DNA of 64,000 nt from an uncultured Parabacteroides sp. (GCA_937894065.1 CALCST010000031.1:1-64000); one strand, 5' to 3'; shown: positions 35,543-45,828, counted from the stretch's first letter. Program-made: numbers and translations. Notes: generated by a model from the sequence alone, not told the origin.

Positions 35543-37162
35543 TTATTTTGTATCCCACCACACACGCGACATAAACGTATCGCCATTTTCAAGTTTTGAA
35601 ACTGCGCTATTGTAATTGTCACTGTTGACCTGGGATTCAGTTGAAGGATATGCAAAACGACGTGGAATAGAACCATCTGTTGCACACAATCCGTATGTTT
35701 TTGCATTCTTAACCGGGACAAGTTCAGGATATCCAGAACGACGCCAGTTTGCAAATGTTTCATATTCATCACAGAAACAGTTAATCCAATACTGAGTATT
35801 AATCTGTTTCAATGAACCATCAAACGGATTCTTAGCCAAATAAGCATCAACAGCATCTGATGTCAGATACTGATTATACAAAGCTGTTGCATTAGGGAAT
35901 TGTGAGAACTGTTCCATTGCAGCACGTACACCTGTTTCATAATATGTCTTTGCATCACCACTTATCCATCCGCGAACAGCAGCCTCAGCAAGAAGCAACT
36001 GAGTCTGAGCATAAGTTACGATAAATGTCGGTGATGTCGGATTTGAATATGTGTAACGGTTGATTGTTGAATAAACGCTTCTATAGTTATCAAGATATTT
36101 ATCATCCTTAAATTCTGGATAATCTATACCAATAAACCATTCATTAGTCTTATCGTTACTGTAACCACAAGGCAAACCTTTCTGGATTGCAGGATCTGAA
36201 TTACCATACTGATAGTTACTTGCGTCCTGAACAGAAATTGTCGGATCCTCACAAACAGTTGTAATCAATGCCAAACGAGGGTCTGATGTTTCCTTAAGCA
36301 TATTAACGAAATATTCACTTACGAAAAACTCTCCACGATCTTCATGTGAATAAATCTTTGCATAAGGTTCAGAAGAGTCATCTGTAGTAACACCTGCAGG
36401 ATGCTCCAGTTTTACATTTTCTGCATTTGAAGTGATCAAACCATTAGAAACAGCTTTATTAACCCAAGTCTTAGCAGTTTCCGGTTCAACCTTTGACATA
36501 CGCATAGCAATACGCAACATCAATGAATTTGCAAACTTAACCCATTTTTCTGCGTCACCCTGGAAATAAACATCCTGTTTCCCCATCTTGGCAACACCAC
36601 CAGCCTTAAGATTAGCCTGAGCTTCGTCAAGTTCTTTCAGCATATCCATGTAGATGTCTTTCTGAGCATCATAAACTGGATATGAATATTCGTTAGGACG
36701 ACCAGCCTGAGAATATGGGATATCACCGTAAAGGTCTGTCATACGATGCATACCGTAAACACGTACGATACGTGCCATATTGTAGTCAAGTTCATAACCT
36801 TCCTGATCTTTCCACAAATCCATAACTGTTGTTACATCACGAAGTGCGCCACGGTCGCCACTGTATATTCCCCAATAAGCAGAAGAATAACCTTCGTTGT
36901 AAGCATACAAACTATAGTTCCACCAGTTTCTTATTGATGATACGTGCTGCATCCACTGTGCTGAATAAATACAAGCATTACGCCATACATCCCAGTCAGA
37001 ACCCAACATCTGATGCTGTGCATTTGTGAATAGCATTTCGTAAGGAACATTTCCTTCGTTCATGTGCTCCGGATCAATATTCGTATCTCCGAAATCGCTA
37101 CAACTTGTAGAAGCAAAAACCAATGACGCTGCAGCGAAAGCATATTTAATATATTTGTTCAT
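35543..37162 (-). CDS. SusD/RagB-family surface lipoprotein (SusD-like_2 type)
   Basis: A 539-aa lipoprotein with lipobox STSC (Cys21). It acts as the lid that captures nutrients over the SusC channel. The helical repeat fold is seen in the block RIVRVYGMHRMTDLYGDIPYSQAGRP and in FANSLMLRIAMRMSKVEP. The C-terminal segment QINTQYWINCFCDEYETFANWRRSGYPEL is a family hallmark of the SusD-like_2 branch, which often handles peptides or oligosaccharides. It follows its SusC after 19 bases. No glycosidase or regulator sits in this two-gene locus, so its nutrient cannot be named. Confidence 0.92.
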   Translation of the reverse strand: MNKYIKYAFAAASLVFASTSCSDFGDTNIDPEHMNEGNVPYEMLFTNAQHQMLGSDWDVWRNACIYSAQWMQHVSSIRNWWNYSLYAYNEGYSSAYWGIYSGDRGALRDVTTVMDLWKDQEGYELDYNMARIVRVYGMHRMTDLYGDIPYSQAGRPNEYSYPVYDAQKDIYMDMLKELDEAQANLKAGGVAKMGKQDVYFQGDAEKWVKFANSLMLRIAMRMSKVEPETAKTWVNKAVSNGLITSNAENVKLEHPAGVTTDDSSEPYAKIYSHEDRGEFFVSEYFVNMLKETSDPRLALITTVCEDPTISVQDASNYQYGNSDPAIQKGLPCGYSNDKTNEWFIGIDYPEFKDDKYLDNYRSVYSTINRYTYSNPTSPTFIVTYAQTQLLLAEAAVRGWISGDAKTYYETGVRAAMEQFSQFPNATALYNQYLTSDAVDAYLAKNPFDGSLKQINTQYWINCFCDEYETFANWRRSGYPELVPVKNAKTYGLCATDGSIPRRFAYPSTESQVNSDNYNSAVSKLENGDTFMSRVWWDTK

Positions 37163-37181
37163 AATCGTTTACTCCAAAGAA

Positions 37182-40100
37182 TTAAAATTTAACATTAACA
37201 TTGAAACCTACGCTTCTTGTTGCAGGATAACCATTAAGTTCAAGACCCTGACCATTTGAGTTGTTGTATGCAGCTTCCGGGTCAATGTTGTCAGTATGTT
37301 TGATAATTGTCCAAAGGTTACGACCAACCAATGAAACATTCAAACCTTTAACAACTTTCATCTTTTCCAAAACTGATTTAGGGAATTCATATCCGAATGA
37401 CAATTCACGCAATTTCAAGAAACTTGCATTGTAAACGAATTCTTCGCCAATATTGTTATTACAAATACCCTGATAATATGTCTGAGCATCTACAGCAACT
37501 GTATTTGGAACGTAATTTCCATTTGCATCAAGCATTACACCTTCACCCACAATGCTTCCTCCAGGATTTTCAGCTGTACGGCCAACCAAAGTATTCTTGT
37601 GCAAACCTTCGCTATACAATGAATAGTTTGTTCCTGAGAATATATCAGCTCCTGCTTTGAAGTCCAACAAGAATGAAAGTGAGAAGTTCTTATACTTGAA
37701 TGTATTTGCCCAACCACCAGTGAACTTGTAAACACCATTACCTAAGCTTGACAATTCATCTTCTCTCTGAGGAATACCATTATTGTAAACGATATTGCCC
37801 TGAGGGTCACGTTTGTATTTATAACCGATCAACTCTCCATAAGAAGAACCAACTACGTTCTGAACAGATACGTTACCAGAGCGAGATGTAGCACCATCAA
37901 TCTGCAACATCTTCACACCTTCACCAAGATAAAGAACTTCACTATCGTTCAAGGCAAAGTTGAATGTTGAGTTCCACATGAAGTCTCTAGTCTGAACAGG
38001 AACGAAATCTACCATAAATTCGAAACCTTTGTTTCTGATTTCACCTACGTTCATAACCTTTGAGCTATAACCTGATGCAGAAGAAGTTGAAACAACAGCG
38101 ATATCGTCCTTAGTATTCTTCACATAGTATGCCATATCAAATGTCAAACGGTTGTGGAAGAATGACAAGTTCAAACCTGCTTCCCATTCTGAAATGCTTA
38201 CAGGTTTCAATCCCGGATTTGGATACTGGTCGTTATTGTTCTGAGTAACTGTGTGCTGACCATTAACTGTATAATCTCTCAACTTATAAAGCAACAAGTT
38301 CTTGTATGGGTCAGTACCGTTTGATGCAGATGCATAAGAAGCACGAACCTTACCGAAGTTGAACCAGTCTGGAATATCGAATGTATCAGTGAATACCCAA
38401 GACAATGTTACAGATGGATAGAAGAAACTGTTGTTCTGAGGAGACAATGTTGAGAACCAGTCGTTACGTCCTGTCAAGTTCAAGAACACCTGATTTTTCC
38501 AACCGAAATCTGCTGTTGCATACACAGAGTTGACTTGATATTCTTGATATGTTTTAGCAGCACGCTTATCACCCAAGTTGTTTACTGACCACAAACCGTC
38601 AACGATGAAAGGACGGCCGCCGTCACTCGGAGTATATTGTTTTGTTATTGTACGCTGGCGGTTACCACCCAAAGAAGCTGAAACAGACCAATCACCGAAC
38701 TCTTTGTCGAAACCAATCAAATAGTTCAAGTTCATTTCAGAGAAGTTCTTTGAATATTCAGTCAACCAACCGTTAGGATCGGCAGCTGCACCTGTTGGCT
38801 GCACCTGTTTGAAATCTAAGCTGTAACCATCACGCTGAACAGCTCCCTGAGCATACAACCAGTCTGTGATGTCCCACTTCAATGTCATAGATCCAGTCAA
38901 ACGGTTCTTGTTCATTTCGTTAGTCTTACGATACTGCAACCAATACGGGTTGTTGAAATATACGTTAGTACCACCGAGCATTTCAGAACCATCAGGATTA
39001 GTACCCCAATCGCAACCTTCGCCACCACGTTCCAACCAACGGATATCAAATGAGTTACCACGGTGAATCAAAGATGCGTTGGTGTTACCGTTACCATCAG
39101 ACAAGTTTGAACGGCCATTGAATTTTTCAAATACGTAGTTGGCATTAACCATCAAATGAAGATTCTTGAAGATATCATATGTTGTGTTCATATTGATACC
39201 CTGCTGGCTATTACCTGCATTTGGAAGAATACTTCTTTCCGTAATATTTGAAATACCAAAACGATAAGTAATCTTGTCGCCAGCACCACTTATTGAAGCA
39301 GAAGTTGAGTTGTTGATACCTGTACGATAAAAACTATCCCAGTTATCTACATATGAATATTTATATGTATTACCCAAGAAGTTTACGGCATCTCCACCAT
39401 CCATAACATCACCCCAGCTATACATTTCTGAAGATTTAGCTGAGTTGATATCTGTTGGACGGCTACCGTATGTTCCCTGACCAAATACCTTCTGATAATC
39501 ACGGTAATCATAGATTGTATTAAATGTCAAGTTGTTGTTGAATTCAATACTTATAGGTTTACCTTTCTTACCTGATTTTGTTGTAATCAAAATAGCACCG
39601 TTACCACCACGATAACCATACAATGCAGAAGCAGCAGCACCTTTCAAAACCTGAATGCTTTCGATATCATCAGGGTTGATGTTGTTCAAACCATCACCCA
39701 TATCCAAACCACCCCAAGTTCCGGCACTACCCAAGTTCTGGTTGTTGAAAGGAACACCGTCAACAACATACAATGGCATGTTGTTACCTGTCAATGATGC
39801 GTTACCACGGATTACGACACGAGAAGAACCACCACTACCAGTTGAGTTACCAGACACACTTACACCGGCAACCTTACCTGACAATGCGTTACCCAAGTTC
39901 GGATCGCGGGCCATTGTGAAGTCTTCACCACCAACCTGAGTTGTTGAATAACCCAAAGAACGAGACTGGCGTTTGATACCCAATGCAGTAACAACAACTT
40001 CATCAAGTTTCTGAGTGTCTTCAATCAATTTAATGTCAAATGTTGTTTGATTTCCGCTTACAACGAATTCTTGTGTAGTATAACCTATATAACTAACTTC

Positions 40101-40385
40101 AACAGTTGCTCCTGCAGGAACATCCAATGAAAAGTTTCCGTCCAAGTCTGTAATCACACCATTTGTTGTTCCTTTCTGAACGACATTGGCACCAATTACA
40201 GGAATACCAGCATTATCAACAACAACACCAGAGATTTTCTTGGTTTGTTGAGTAACACTTACAGCATTATTCTCAGCCTTAGCTGAAGCGTCGATTGGTG
40301 CAGCATTAACGCCTACAGCCAAACAACTCAGAGAGATCCCAACGCACAACTGCTTAACAGGAATCAGATTACTCTTTTTTTTCAT
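37182..40385 (-). CDS. SusC/RagA-family TonB-dependent outer-membrane transporter
   Basis: A 1067-aa TonB-dependent channel for nutrient uptake. Signal region to about residue 35, then a carboxypeptidase-regulatory-like domain (ISGVVVDNAGIPVIGANVVQ ... GYTTQEFVV), SusC motif LDEVVVTALGIKRQSRSLGYS, a plug domain (ALSGKVAGVSVSGNSTGSGGSSRVVIRGNASLTG, IESIQVLKGAAASALYG) and a 22-strand barrel ending in SVGFNVNVKF. The start at 40385 (MKKKSN) is preferred over 40409. It is transcribed with the SusD gene. A long leader of about 290 bases precedes it. Confidence 0.94.
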   Translation of the reverse strand: MKKKSNLIPVKQLCVGISLSCLAVGVNAAPIDASAKAENNAVSVTQQTKKISGVVVDNAGIPVIGANVVQKGTTNGVITDLDGNFSLDVPAGATVEVSYIGYTTQEFVVSGNQTTFDIKLIEDTQKLDEVVVTALGIKRQSRSLGYSTTQVGGEDFTMARDPNLGNALSGKVAGVSVSGNSTGSGGSSRVVIRGNASLTGNNMPLYVVDGVPFNNQNLGSAGTWGGLDMGDGLNNINPDDIESIQVLKGAAASALYGYRGGNGAILITTKSGKKGKPISIEFNNNLTFNTIYDYRDYQKVFGQGTYGSRPTDINSAKSSEMYSWGDVMDGGDAVNFLGNTYKYSYVDNWDSFYRTGINNSTSASISGAGDKITYRFGISNITERSILPNAGNSQQGINMNTTYDIFKNLHLMVNANYVFEKFNGRSNLSDGNGNTNASLIHRGNSFDIRWLERGGEGCDWGTNPDGSEMLGGTNVYFNNPYWLQYRKTNEMNKNRLTGSMTLKWDITDWLYAQGAVQRDGYSLDFKQVQPTGAAADPNGWLTEYSKNFSEMNLNYLIGFDKEFGDWSVSASLGGNRQRTITKQYTPSDGGRPFIVDGLWSVNNLGDKRAAKTYQEYQVNSVYATADFGWKNQVFLNLTGRNDWFSTLSPQNNSFFYPSVTLSWVFTDTFDIPDWFNFGKVRASYASASNGTDPYKNLLLYKLRDYTVNGQHTVTQNNNDQYPNPGLKPVSISEWEAGLNLSFFHNRLTFDMAYYVKNTKDDIAVVSTSSASGYSSKVMNVGEIRNKGFEFMVDFVPVQTRDFMWNSTFNFALNDSEVLYLGEGVKMLQIDGATSRSGNVSVQNVVGSSYGELIGYKYKRDPQGNIVYNNGIPQREDELSSLGNGVYKFTGGWANTFKYKNFSLSFLLDFKAGADIFSGTNYSLYSEGLHKNTLVGRTAENPGGSIVGEGVMLDANGNYVPNTVAVDAQTYYQGICNNNIGEEFVYNASFLKLRELSFGYEFPKSVLEKMKVVKGLNVSLVGRNLWTIIKHTDNIDPEAAYNNSNGQGLELNGYPATRSVGFNVNVKF

Positions 40386-40684
40386 ACTTTTTTTGTTTAT
40401 TAAGATCAACTATTGTTTTTTCAAATTCCTATTTGGCAAATAACAGCGGCTATAAAAAGACTCTTTTTTTTAAGCCGTTTTTATTCTATTTTTACTCATT
40501 ATCAAAAACTATATGAAACACGGTTAATCAACATTAATATCGTACATCAAACAACACTAGGAAATATCTTTTACCCAAATCTAGTTCAAATATCTGAATA
40601 TCTTATAGTAATAAGAAAATCTCCAATTCGATTTATGGAATAATCCAATTGTTTATCATTTATTTGTGTATCATAAAGTATTGG

Positions 40685-40692
40685 CAAATATA
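40685..40692 (-). promoter_or_regulatory. Bacteroidota -7 box of the susC-like gene
   Basis: TATATTTG on the minus strand. It implies a 5' leader of about 290 bases. No TTTG at 19-20 bases upstream. Confidence 0.5.
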
Positions 40693-41034
40693 ATGCTATT
40701 TTTATCAAACGGTAACACCTCAAACAGTTAAAAATTATATATTAACATTATACTTAACAGCTGTAGTAAAGAGCATTATAATCATTTTGACCATAAAAAA
40801 TCTATTATATCTTTCAAAATATTATATTATTCCACATATAAAAAGGCAAAAGTCTGAACTTAATATAAAATTCAATCAAAACTAAATTGTCAATAAACAT
40901 CTGTTCTTTACCAGAAAAAAATGATAATCCCTATAATTAATACTCGGATAAACAAGCTTCATTCATAAACAGGTTTTAATCCTTTTAAGTTAAACTAAAT
41001 GTGAACATGATTTTTTATCTCAATGAAACTTTAT

Positions 41035-41120
41035 TTCCATATATTATGGAAAACTTTTTCCACATATTGTGAAAATTTTTTTCCATATATTATGAAATTT
41101 CTTTTTCATATATTATGAAA
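41035..41120 (-). repeat. Array of four near-palindromes at exact 23-bp period, copy B
   Basis: Units start at 41035 (TTCCATATATTATGGAA), 41058 (TTCCACATATTGTGAAA), 41081 (TTCCATATATTATGAAA) and 41104 (TTTCATATATTATGAAA); a half unit TTCC follows in phase at 41127. It is the reverse complement of the motif in array A. Distances to flanking starts are 154 bases (mscS) and about 650 bases (SusC). Confidence 0.88.
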
Positions 41121-41274
41121 AAAGTTTTCCAACCAATAAAAAAAGCCTGAAAATATAATTAAATATAAATCAATATATTACGCGTATTCTTATTATTTTT
41201 AAAGAATAAAAATATAATATATCGGAACTATTACGTATCTTCAAAATTACAAACACTAATTAGAAAGGAATTTT

Positions 41275-42477
41275 ATGAACGAGCTTAACAATCTTATTGC
41301 CAATGAAATGATTGAGTTGGGCGTACAGAATCAACACGTAGATTGGGGAACAAGAGCTGTAATTCTCCTTGTGATTATCCTTACATCGTTTATTGCCACC
41401 AGAACTTTCAGACATTTGGTTATGCCTGTTGTGCAGCGAATAGCCGAAAAGACAAAAGTCACATGGGACGATTATATGTTCAGTAGTAGTATGCTAACAG
41501 CTTTCAGCAGAATCATACCACCAATTATATGGTATATGTTCCTTCCACTACTGTTATTCAAACAGCCTACGCTTCTGAATATATCACAAAAGGCATGTAT
41601 GGTTTATCTGATCGTTGTAGTGCTCAAACTGATAAACCTGTTTATGAATACTCTCAACGAGATATCAAACGAACACGAGCGCCTGCGAAACCGTCCTCTC
41701 AAAGGTATTTATCAGATGATTAATCTGATATCTATTGGTGTAGGAATGATTCTGATAATTAGTATACTGATTGACAGAGACGCAACATCCATTCTTGCCG
41801 GACTTGGAGCATCGGCTGCTATTCTTATGTTGATTTTCAAGGACAGCATCCTCGGTCTGGTTGCCGGAGTCCAGCTTTCGGCTAATGATATGCTTCGACC
41901 GGGCGACTGGATTACAATGCCAAAATACGGAGCTGACGGAACAGTGGTGGAAGTGTCGCTGACAACAGTAAAGGTTCAGAACTTCGACAAGACTATAACT
42001 ACTATTCCGCCATACGTGCTGGTAAGTGATTCATTCCAGAATTGGCGTGGAATGCGAGAGAGTGATGGCAGACGAATAAAACGTTCGCTGAACATTGATA
42101 TGCGTACTGTGCACTTCTGTTCTTCAGAAGAAATAAAGAGATATATGGAGAAAGGTCTTATACCGGAAGATATGGAGATTGACGAAAAGACTGTTAATCT
42201 GGAAGTTTTCCGAAGACATATCATTTATTATCTGCAAAAACATAAGAATGTAAACAAGAATATGACGCTTATGTTCCGTCAGATGCAACCAACTCCGGAA
42301 GGATTGCCTATGGAAATATATTGTTTCTCAAAGAAAAAGGATTGGATTGATTTCGAGAATGTACAGGCTGATTTGTTCAATTATATAATTGCAATTGTTC
42401 CAGAATTTGGTCTGCAGGTTTTCCAACGTCCAAGTGGAAATGACTTTTATCAGAAGGAAAAAGAAGAAATTTTATAA
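41275..42477 (+). CDS. MscS-family mechanosensitive channel
   Basis: A 400-aa inner-membrane channel that opens on osmotic downshock. Several N-terminal membrane segments are followed by the pore helix with GLGASAAILMLIFKDSILGLVAGVQLSAND and the beta domain GDWITMPKYGADGTVVEVSLTTVKVQNFDKTITTIPPYVLVSDSFQNW. The larger soluble end and the TIPPY block resemble the YbdG/miniconductance branch. It is followed 15 bases later by an FlK-like thioesterase, so the two may be cotranscribed. The array B lies 154 bases upstream. Confidence 0.92.
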   Translation: MNELNNLIANEMIELGVQNQHVDWGTRAVILLVIILTSFIATRTFRHLVMPVVQRIAEKTKVTWDDYMFSSSMLTAFSRIIPPIIWYMFLPLLLFKQPTLLNISQKACMVYLIVVVLKLINLFMNTLNEISNEHERLRNRPLKGIYQMINLISIGVGMILIISILIDRDATSILAGLGASAAILMLIFKDSILGLVAGVQLSANDMLRPGDWITMPKYGADGTVVEVSLTTVKVQNFDKTITTIPPYVLVSDSFQNWRGMRESDGRRIKRSLNIDMRTVHFCSSEEIKRYMEKGLIPEDMEIDEKTVNLEVFRRHIIYYLQKHKNVNKNMTLMFRQMQPTPEGLPMEIYCFSKKKDWIDFENVQADLFNYIIAIVPEFGLQVFQRPSGNDFYQKEKEEIL

Positions 42478-42492
42478 CGAAATAAATATTTT

Positions 42493-42864
42493 ATGGAAAC
42501 AGGATTGAAATTCAGCAGTAGTGTTGTAGTCAACAAAGATAATCTGGCGATTACATTGGGTTCGGGCGATTTGGAAGTGTTTGCAACTCCGGCTTTGGTT
42601 GCCCTAATGGAAAATGCGGCAATGAAAGCTGTGGCAGATTCACTTCCGGAAGGTTCAACTACAGTGGGAGCAATGATGCAGACAAGCCATGTAAAGCCTT
42701 CTGCAATTGGGGAAACAGTTACAGCAACTGCAGTTCTTAAAGAAATTGACGGACGTAAACTTACTTTCGAAGTTTCGGCATCGGATACTAAAGGCATTGT
42801 TGGCGAAGGAACTCATATAAGATATATTGTGGACAGAGAGAAGTTTATGTCGAAATTGAAATAA
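42493..42864 (+). CDS. FlK-like hotdog thioesterase
   Basis: A 123-aa cytoplasmic hotdog-fold protein. VFATPALVALMENAAMKAV and GAMMQTSHVKPSAIGETVTATAVL are the typical blocks of the fluoroacetyl-CoA thioesterase-like family, including the Thr, Glu and His region (TP..ALME, SH). Family members hydrolyse various acyl-CoAs; fluoroacetyl-CoA specificity is not implied. It follows mscS by 15 bases and ends at a repeat and a strong bidirectional terminator. Confidence 0.88.
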   Translation: METGLKFSSSVVVNKDNLAITLGSGDLEVFATPALVALMENAAMKAVADSLPEGSTTVGAMMQTSHVKPSAIGETVTATAVLKEIDGRKLTFEVSASDTKGIVGEGTHIRYIVDREKFMSKLK

Positions 42865-42869
42865 TTATA

Positions 42870-42905
42870 CAGTTGACAAGGCTTCAGATACAAGTTGACC
42901 AAGTT
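42870..42905. repeat. GTTGACAAG-family repeat, left half only
   Basis: AGTTGACAAGGCTTCAGATA followed by CAAGTTGACC. The inverted right half is absent; a separate strong terminator follows directly. Confidence 0.75.
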
Positions 42906-42912
42906 ATAATAA

Positions 42913-42958
42913 AAAAGACACCGAAAATACAGATGTTTGTATTTTCGGTGTCTTTTCA
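42913..42958. terminator. Bidirectional terminator between thioesterase and M16 genes
   Basis: An 18-bp perfect stem: AAAAGACACCGAAAATAC pairs with GTATTTTCGGTGTCTTTT around an eight-base loop, with A and T tracts on both sides. Confidence 0.93.
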
Positions 42959-42976
42959 GTTTCTATTAAGATTGTA

Positions 42977-45793
42977 TCATTTCGGTCCCATAACAACTTC
43001 CACGCAATTGCCCTGACTGATGAAATCACTCATAAATTTCTTTATATCATCAGCGGTAATGCTTTCAAGTGTTTCTTTATAATTGGTATAGGCATCCATA
43101 CCTCGGAAATAATAAGAATCTATCACGTTCAGCCAATAAGAGTTTTCCTGCAAACGCTCGTTGTGACGTTTCAGCATATTATCACGGCTCTTTGTCAAAT
43201 GTTCTGATTTAGGGCCTTCGGTTGCAATACGCTGAATTTCTTCGTCAACAATTCTTACCATATTCTCCCATTTCTCCGGATCTGTATCAAAGAACACTTG
43301 CAATGTTGTTTGTCCTTTAGGAAAATCGCTCAACGAAACGCCGGCATAAACGCCATAACTTCCGCCTTCTGCCTCGCGAATAGTTTCGGTATATACAAGA
43401 TCCAGAATCTGGCTCAGCAATGAAGCTGTAAGCAAATTCTTCAAGTTATATTCGCTTTTGCCGGAATAAAGCTGGAATACTGACGATTTAGGAGTTTGCA
43501 TCTCACGGCTGAAATGATTCTCCAATTTGCCTTTCATTATTTTAGGCAGAGCATCCGGCGATGGCTTGTCCACACGCCCGTTGGCAGGCAAAGTGGCAAG
43601 ATATTGCTCAATATACGGACGGATGCTGTCCACATTCAAATTACCTACAAATGTGAAAGTAAAGTCGGAAGCATCGCCATATCTTTCCTTATAAATATCA
43701 AGTATGCGCTGATAACTAATCTTATCGAAATCTTCTGCTTCGAGTGAGACTGCACGTGGATGATTGTTGTAAACAACCTTTGAAATAGTATCGTTCAACG
43801 CTGTTGACGGATCGAGCTTAGCATTTTCCAGCTGAGCTTTCATTCTGTTCTCGAATGAAGCATAAGCGTCATTGTCTGTACGTGGCGAAGTCATTGCAAG
43901 ATAAATCAACTCGAACAATGTTTTAACATCATCCGGCGAAGCATAACCGTTCAGGCTTTCATTGTCAACACCAAGCGAAGCGGAACAAGAAACTTTCTTT
44001 CCTGCCAGTTTCTTACTCAAGTCTATTGCAGAGAAGTTGCCCAAACCACCAAGTCCGATAACTGAATTGAACACTTTCATATTCTTCGCATCGTCAATTC
44101 CGACCATAAAGCTTCCGCCAGGACTGGTTGCAGTCATCTGTATCTCGTCTTTCTTATACTCTGTTGGCTTAAGAACTACACGAACACCATTACTCAATGT
44201 AAGAACTGTTGCGTCAAACAAACCATCGTGTTCTTCCTTGACAATTTTCCCTGGAGCAGGAAGTTCTGGAATAAGCGGGGCATTATTCACCTCTTCCTTA
44301 TAAGGTTCCACTTTCTGGCTTCTTGCTTTGTTGAACATTTCCAGGAGTTCTGACTCGGTTGGATAAACTACTCCTTCTTTCTCAGGACCACTAAGAGCAA
44401 GGACAATATTCTTCTCTCCTATTACTTGAGATAAATACTGATTCACCTGTTCTACTGTAATATTTGGTGCAATCTGATTGATAAGAGCATATTCAGTTTC
44501 TATTCCGGGAATATATCCGCCTTCGGTGAAATGGTTGACATATTCTTTGGTATAAGAACTGTTCTTCTGCTTGTCACGCTCATTAAAAGCTGATTCGTAT
44601 TGTTTCAGTATATTTATTTTAGCTCTTTCATACTCTGAAACAGTGAAACCGAACTGACGGGCACGTTCCATCTCACGGACAAGAGCTGTCATTGTAGAGT
44701 CTATCTCACCTTCTTTTGCTATAGCCGCAATTGTAAACGCATCTTTCGTACGCGCTACCATAAAATCACCGTCATAAGCCTCAGCATATACAAATGGAGG
44801 ATTTGCCTGGTGAAGCAATGCCTCAAGTCTTTCATTCAATATCTGAGAACATACGGCAGAGATATAATCAGTTATCAGACCAGCGGCAGTTGAACGAAGT
44901 TGAGCTGGCATCGGGTCATATTTATGATAAATATAGATTATTGTGCTCGATGCTTCTTTGTCTGTTGCAATGGAAACAATAGGCTCGTCATTATCCGCTA
45001 CAGACACATATTCACGTTTTGCAGGATTAACCGGAGCAGGAATATCGGAAAACATAGTCTTTATTGTTTTCTCAACAGTATCAACATCCACATCACCAAC
45101 AACAATTATAGCCTGCAAATCCGGACGATACCATTTCTTATAGTATGCTCTCAGTTCTTCGGGCTTGAAATTGTTTATCACATCTATCGAACCGATTGGA
45201 ATTCTGTTGGCATATTTATTTCCTGGAAACATTTGTTGCAACTGCTTTTCCAGAAGTCTTTGGCTGGCGTCACGTCTGGTTCGCCATTCTTCACGGATAA
45301 TTCCTCGCTCTTTCTCAATCATTGAATCTGTAAGAGCAAGAGAATTGGACCAGTCGTGAAGTATAAGCAAACAACTGTCCACAACATTAGGCTTATCAAC
45401 AGGAGCATTGATAATTGTATATACAGTTTCGTCGAATGATGTATATGCATTCAGGTTTTCTCCCATTCTCATTCCAACGCTTTGGAGATATTTGTCAATT
45501 CCATTTTCCGGGAAATTCTTTGTACCGTTGAAGGCCATATGTTCAAGGAAGTGAGCAAGGCCAGCCTGATTGTCTTCCTCCAAAACCGAGCCGACATTCT
45601 GCGCGATATAAAAATCAGCTCTGTTTTCCGGCAGCTCATTGTGCCTGATATAATAAGTCAAACCATTGTCCAACTTTCCGTATCTGACCTTTGGGTCGAT
45701 TGGTAGAGGCTGCATTTCCTGGGCTTGCAAAAAGCCAGAAGAAAGGAAAATAATAAGCAAACAGCCTAAACATAAAAAAAACTGCTTTTTCAT
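42977..45793 (-). CDS. M16-family zinc metalloprotease (pitrilysin/insulinase)
   Basis: A 938-aa exported protease with signal peptide (MKKQFFLCLGCLLIIFLSSGFLQA). The inverted zinc motif HFLEH is in GLAHFLEHMAFNGTKNFPENG near residue 82, and the downstream Glu lies in the ERGIIREEWRTRRDAS helix. Four pseudo-repeated domains of the M16 fold follow, the second half being non-catalytic. It degrades peptides in the periplasm or at the surface. It has its own -7 box (45821-45828) and ends at a strong terminator. Confidence 0.93.
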   Translation of the reverse strand: MKKQFFLCLGCLLIIFLSSGFLQAQEMQPLPIDPKVRYGKLDNGLTYYIRHNELPENRADFYIAQNVGSVLEEDNQAGLAHFLEHMAFNGTKNFPENGIDKYLQSVGMRMGENLNAYTSFDETVYTIINAPVDKPNVVDSCLLILHDWSNSLALTDSMIEKERGIIREEWRTRRDASQRLLEKQLQQMFPGNKYANRIPIGSIDVINNFKPEELRAYYKKWYRPDLQAIIVVGDVDVDTVEKTIKTMFSDIPAPVNPAKREYVSVADNDEPIVSIATDKEASSTIIYIYHKYDPMPAQLRSTAAGLITDYISAVCSQILNERLEALLHQANPPFVYAEAYDGDFMVARTKDAFTIAAIAKEGEIDSTMTALVREMERARQFGFTVSEYERAKINILKQYESAFNERDKQKNSSYTKEYVNHFTEGGYIPGIETEYALINQIAPNITVEQVNQYLSQVIGEKNIVLALSGPEKEGVVYPTESELLEMFNKARSQKVEPYKEEVNNAPLIPELPAPGKIVKEEHDGLFDATVLTLSNGVRVVLKPTEYKKDEIQMTATSPGGSFMVGIDDAKNMKVFNSVIGLGGLGNFSAIDLSKKLAGKKVSCSASLGVDNESLNGYASPDDVKTLFELIYLAMTSPRTDNDAYASFENRMKAQLENAKLDPSTALNDTISKVVYNNHPRAVSLEAEDFDKISYQRILDIYKERYGDASDFTFTFVGNLNVDSIRPYIEQYLATLPANGRVDKPSPDALPKIMKGKLENHFSREMQTPKSSVFQLYSGKSEYNLKNLLTASLLSQILDLVYTETIREAEGGSYGVYAGVSLSDFPKGQTTLQVFFDTDPEKWENMVRIVDEEIQRIATEGPKSEHLTKSRDNMLKRHNERLQENSYWLNVIDSYYFRGMDAYTNYKETLESITADDIKKFMSDFISQGNCVEVVMGPK

Positions 45794-45820
45794 ATAATAT
45801 GATTATTTTTATTCAGTTGG

Positions 45821-45828
45821 CAAATCTA
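45821..45828 (-). promoter_or_regulatory. Bacteroidota -7 box of the M16 protease gene
   Basis: TAGATTTG on the minus strand, 27 bases upstream of the ATG. It is downstream of the candidate small RNA terminator, so the protease does not need the small RNA promoter. Confidence 0.55.

Larger units (their letters stand above)
40386..41274. other. Long intergenic region between SusC-like gene and mscS
   Basis: About 890 bases of A/T-rich sequence. It holds the SusC leader with a -7 box at 40685-40692 (minus strand) and the 23-bp-period palindrome array B (41035-41120). The stretch 40700-41030 shows no open frame, hairpin or promoter that I can support. Confidence 0.7.

Noticed and set aside
42870..42958. 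The strong hairpin at 42913-42958 as a member of the GTTGACAAG family
   Set aside because: Its stem (GACACCGAAAATAC) shares no words with the family; it is an ordinary bidirectional terminator next to a half repeat.
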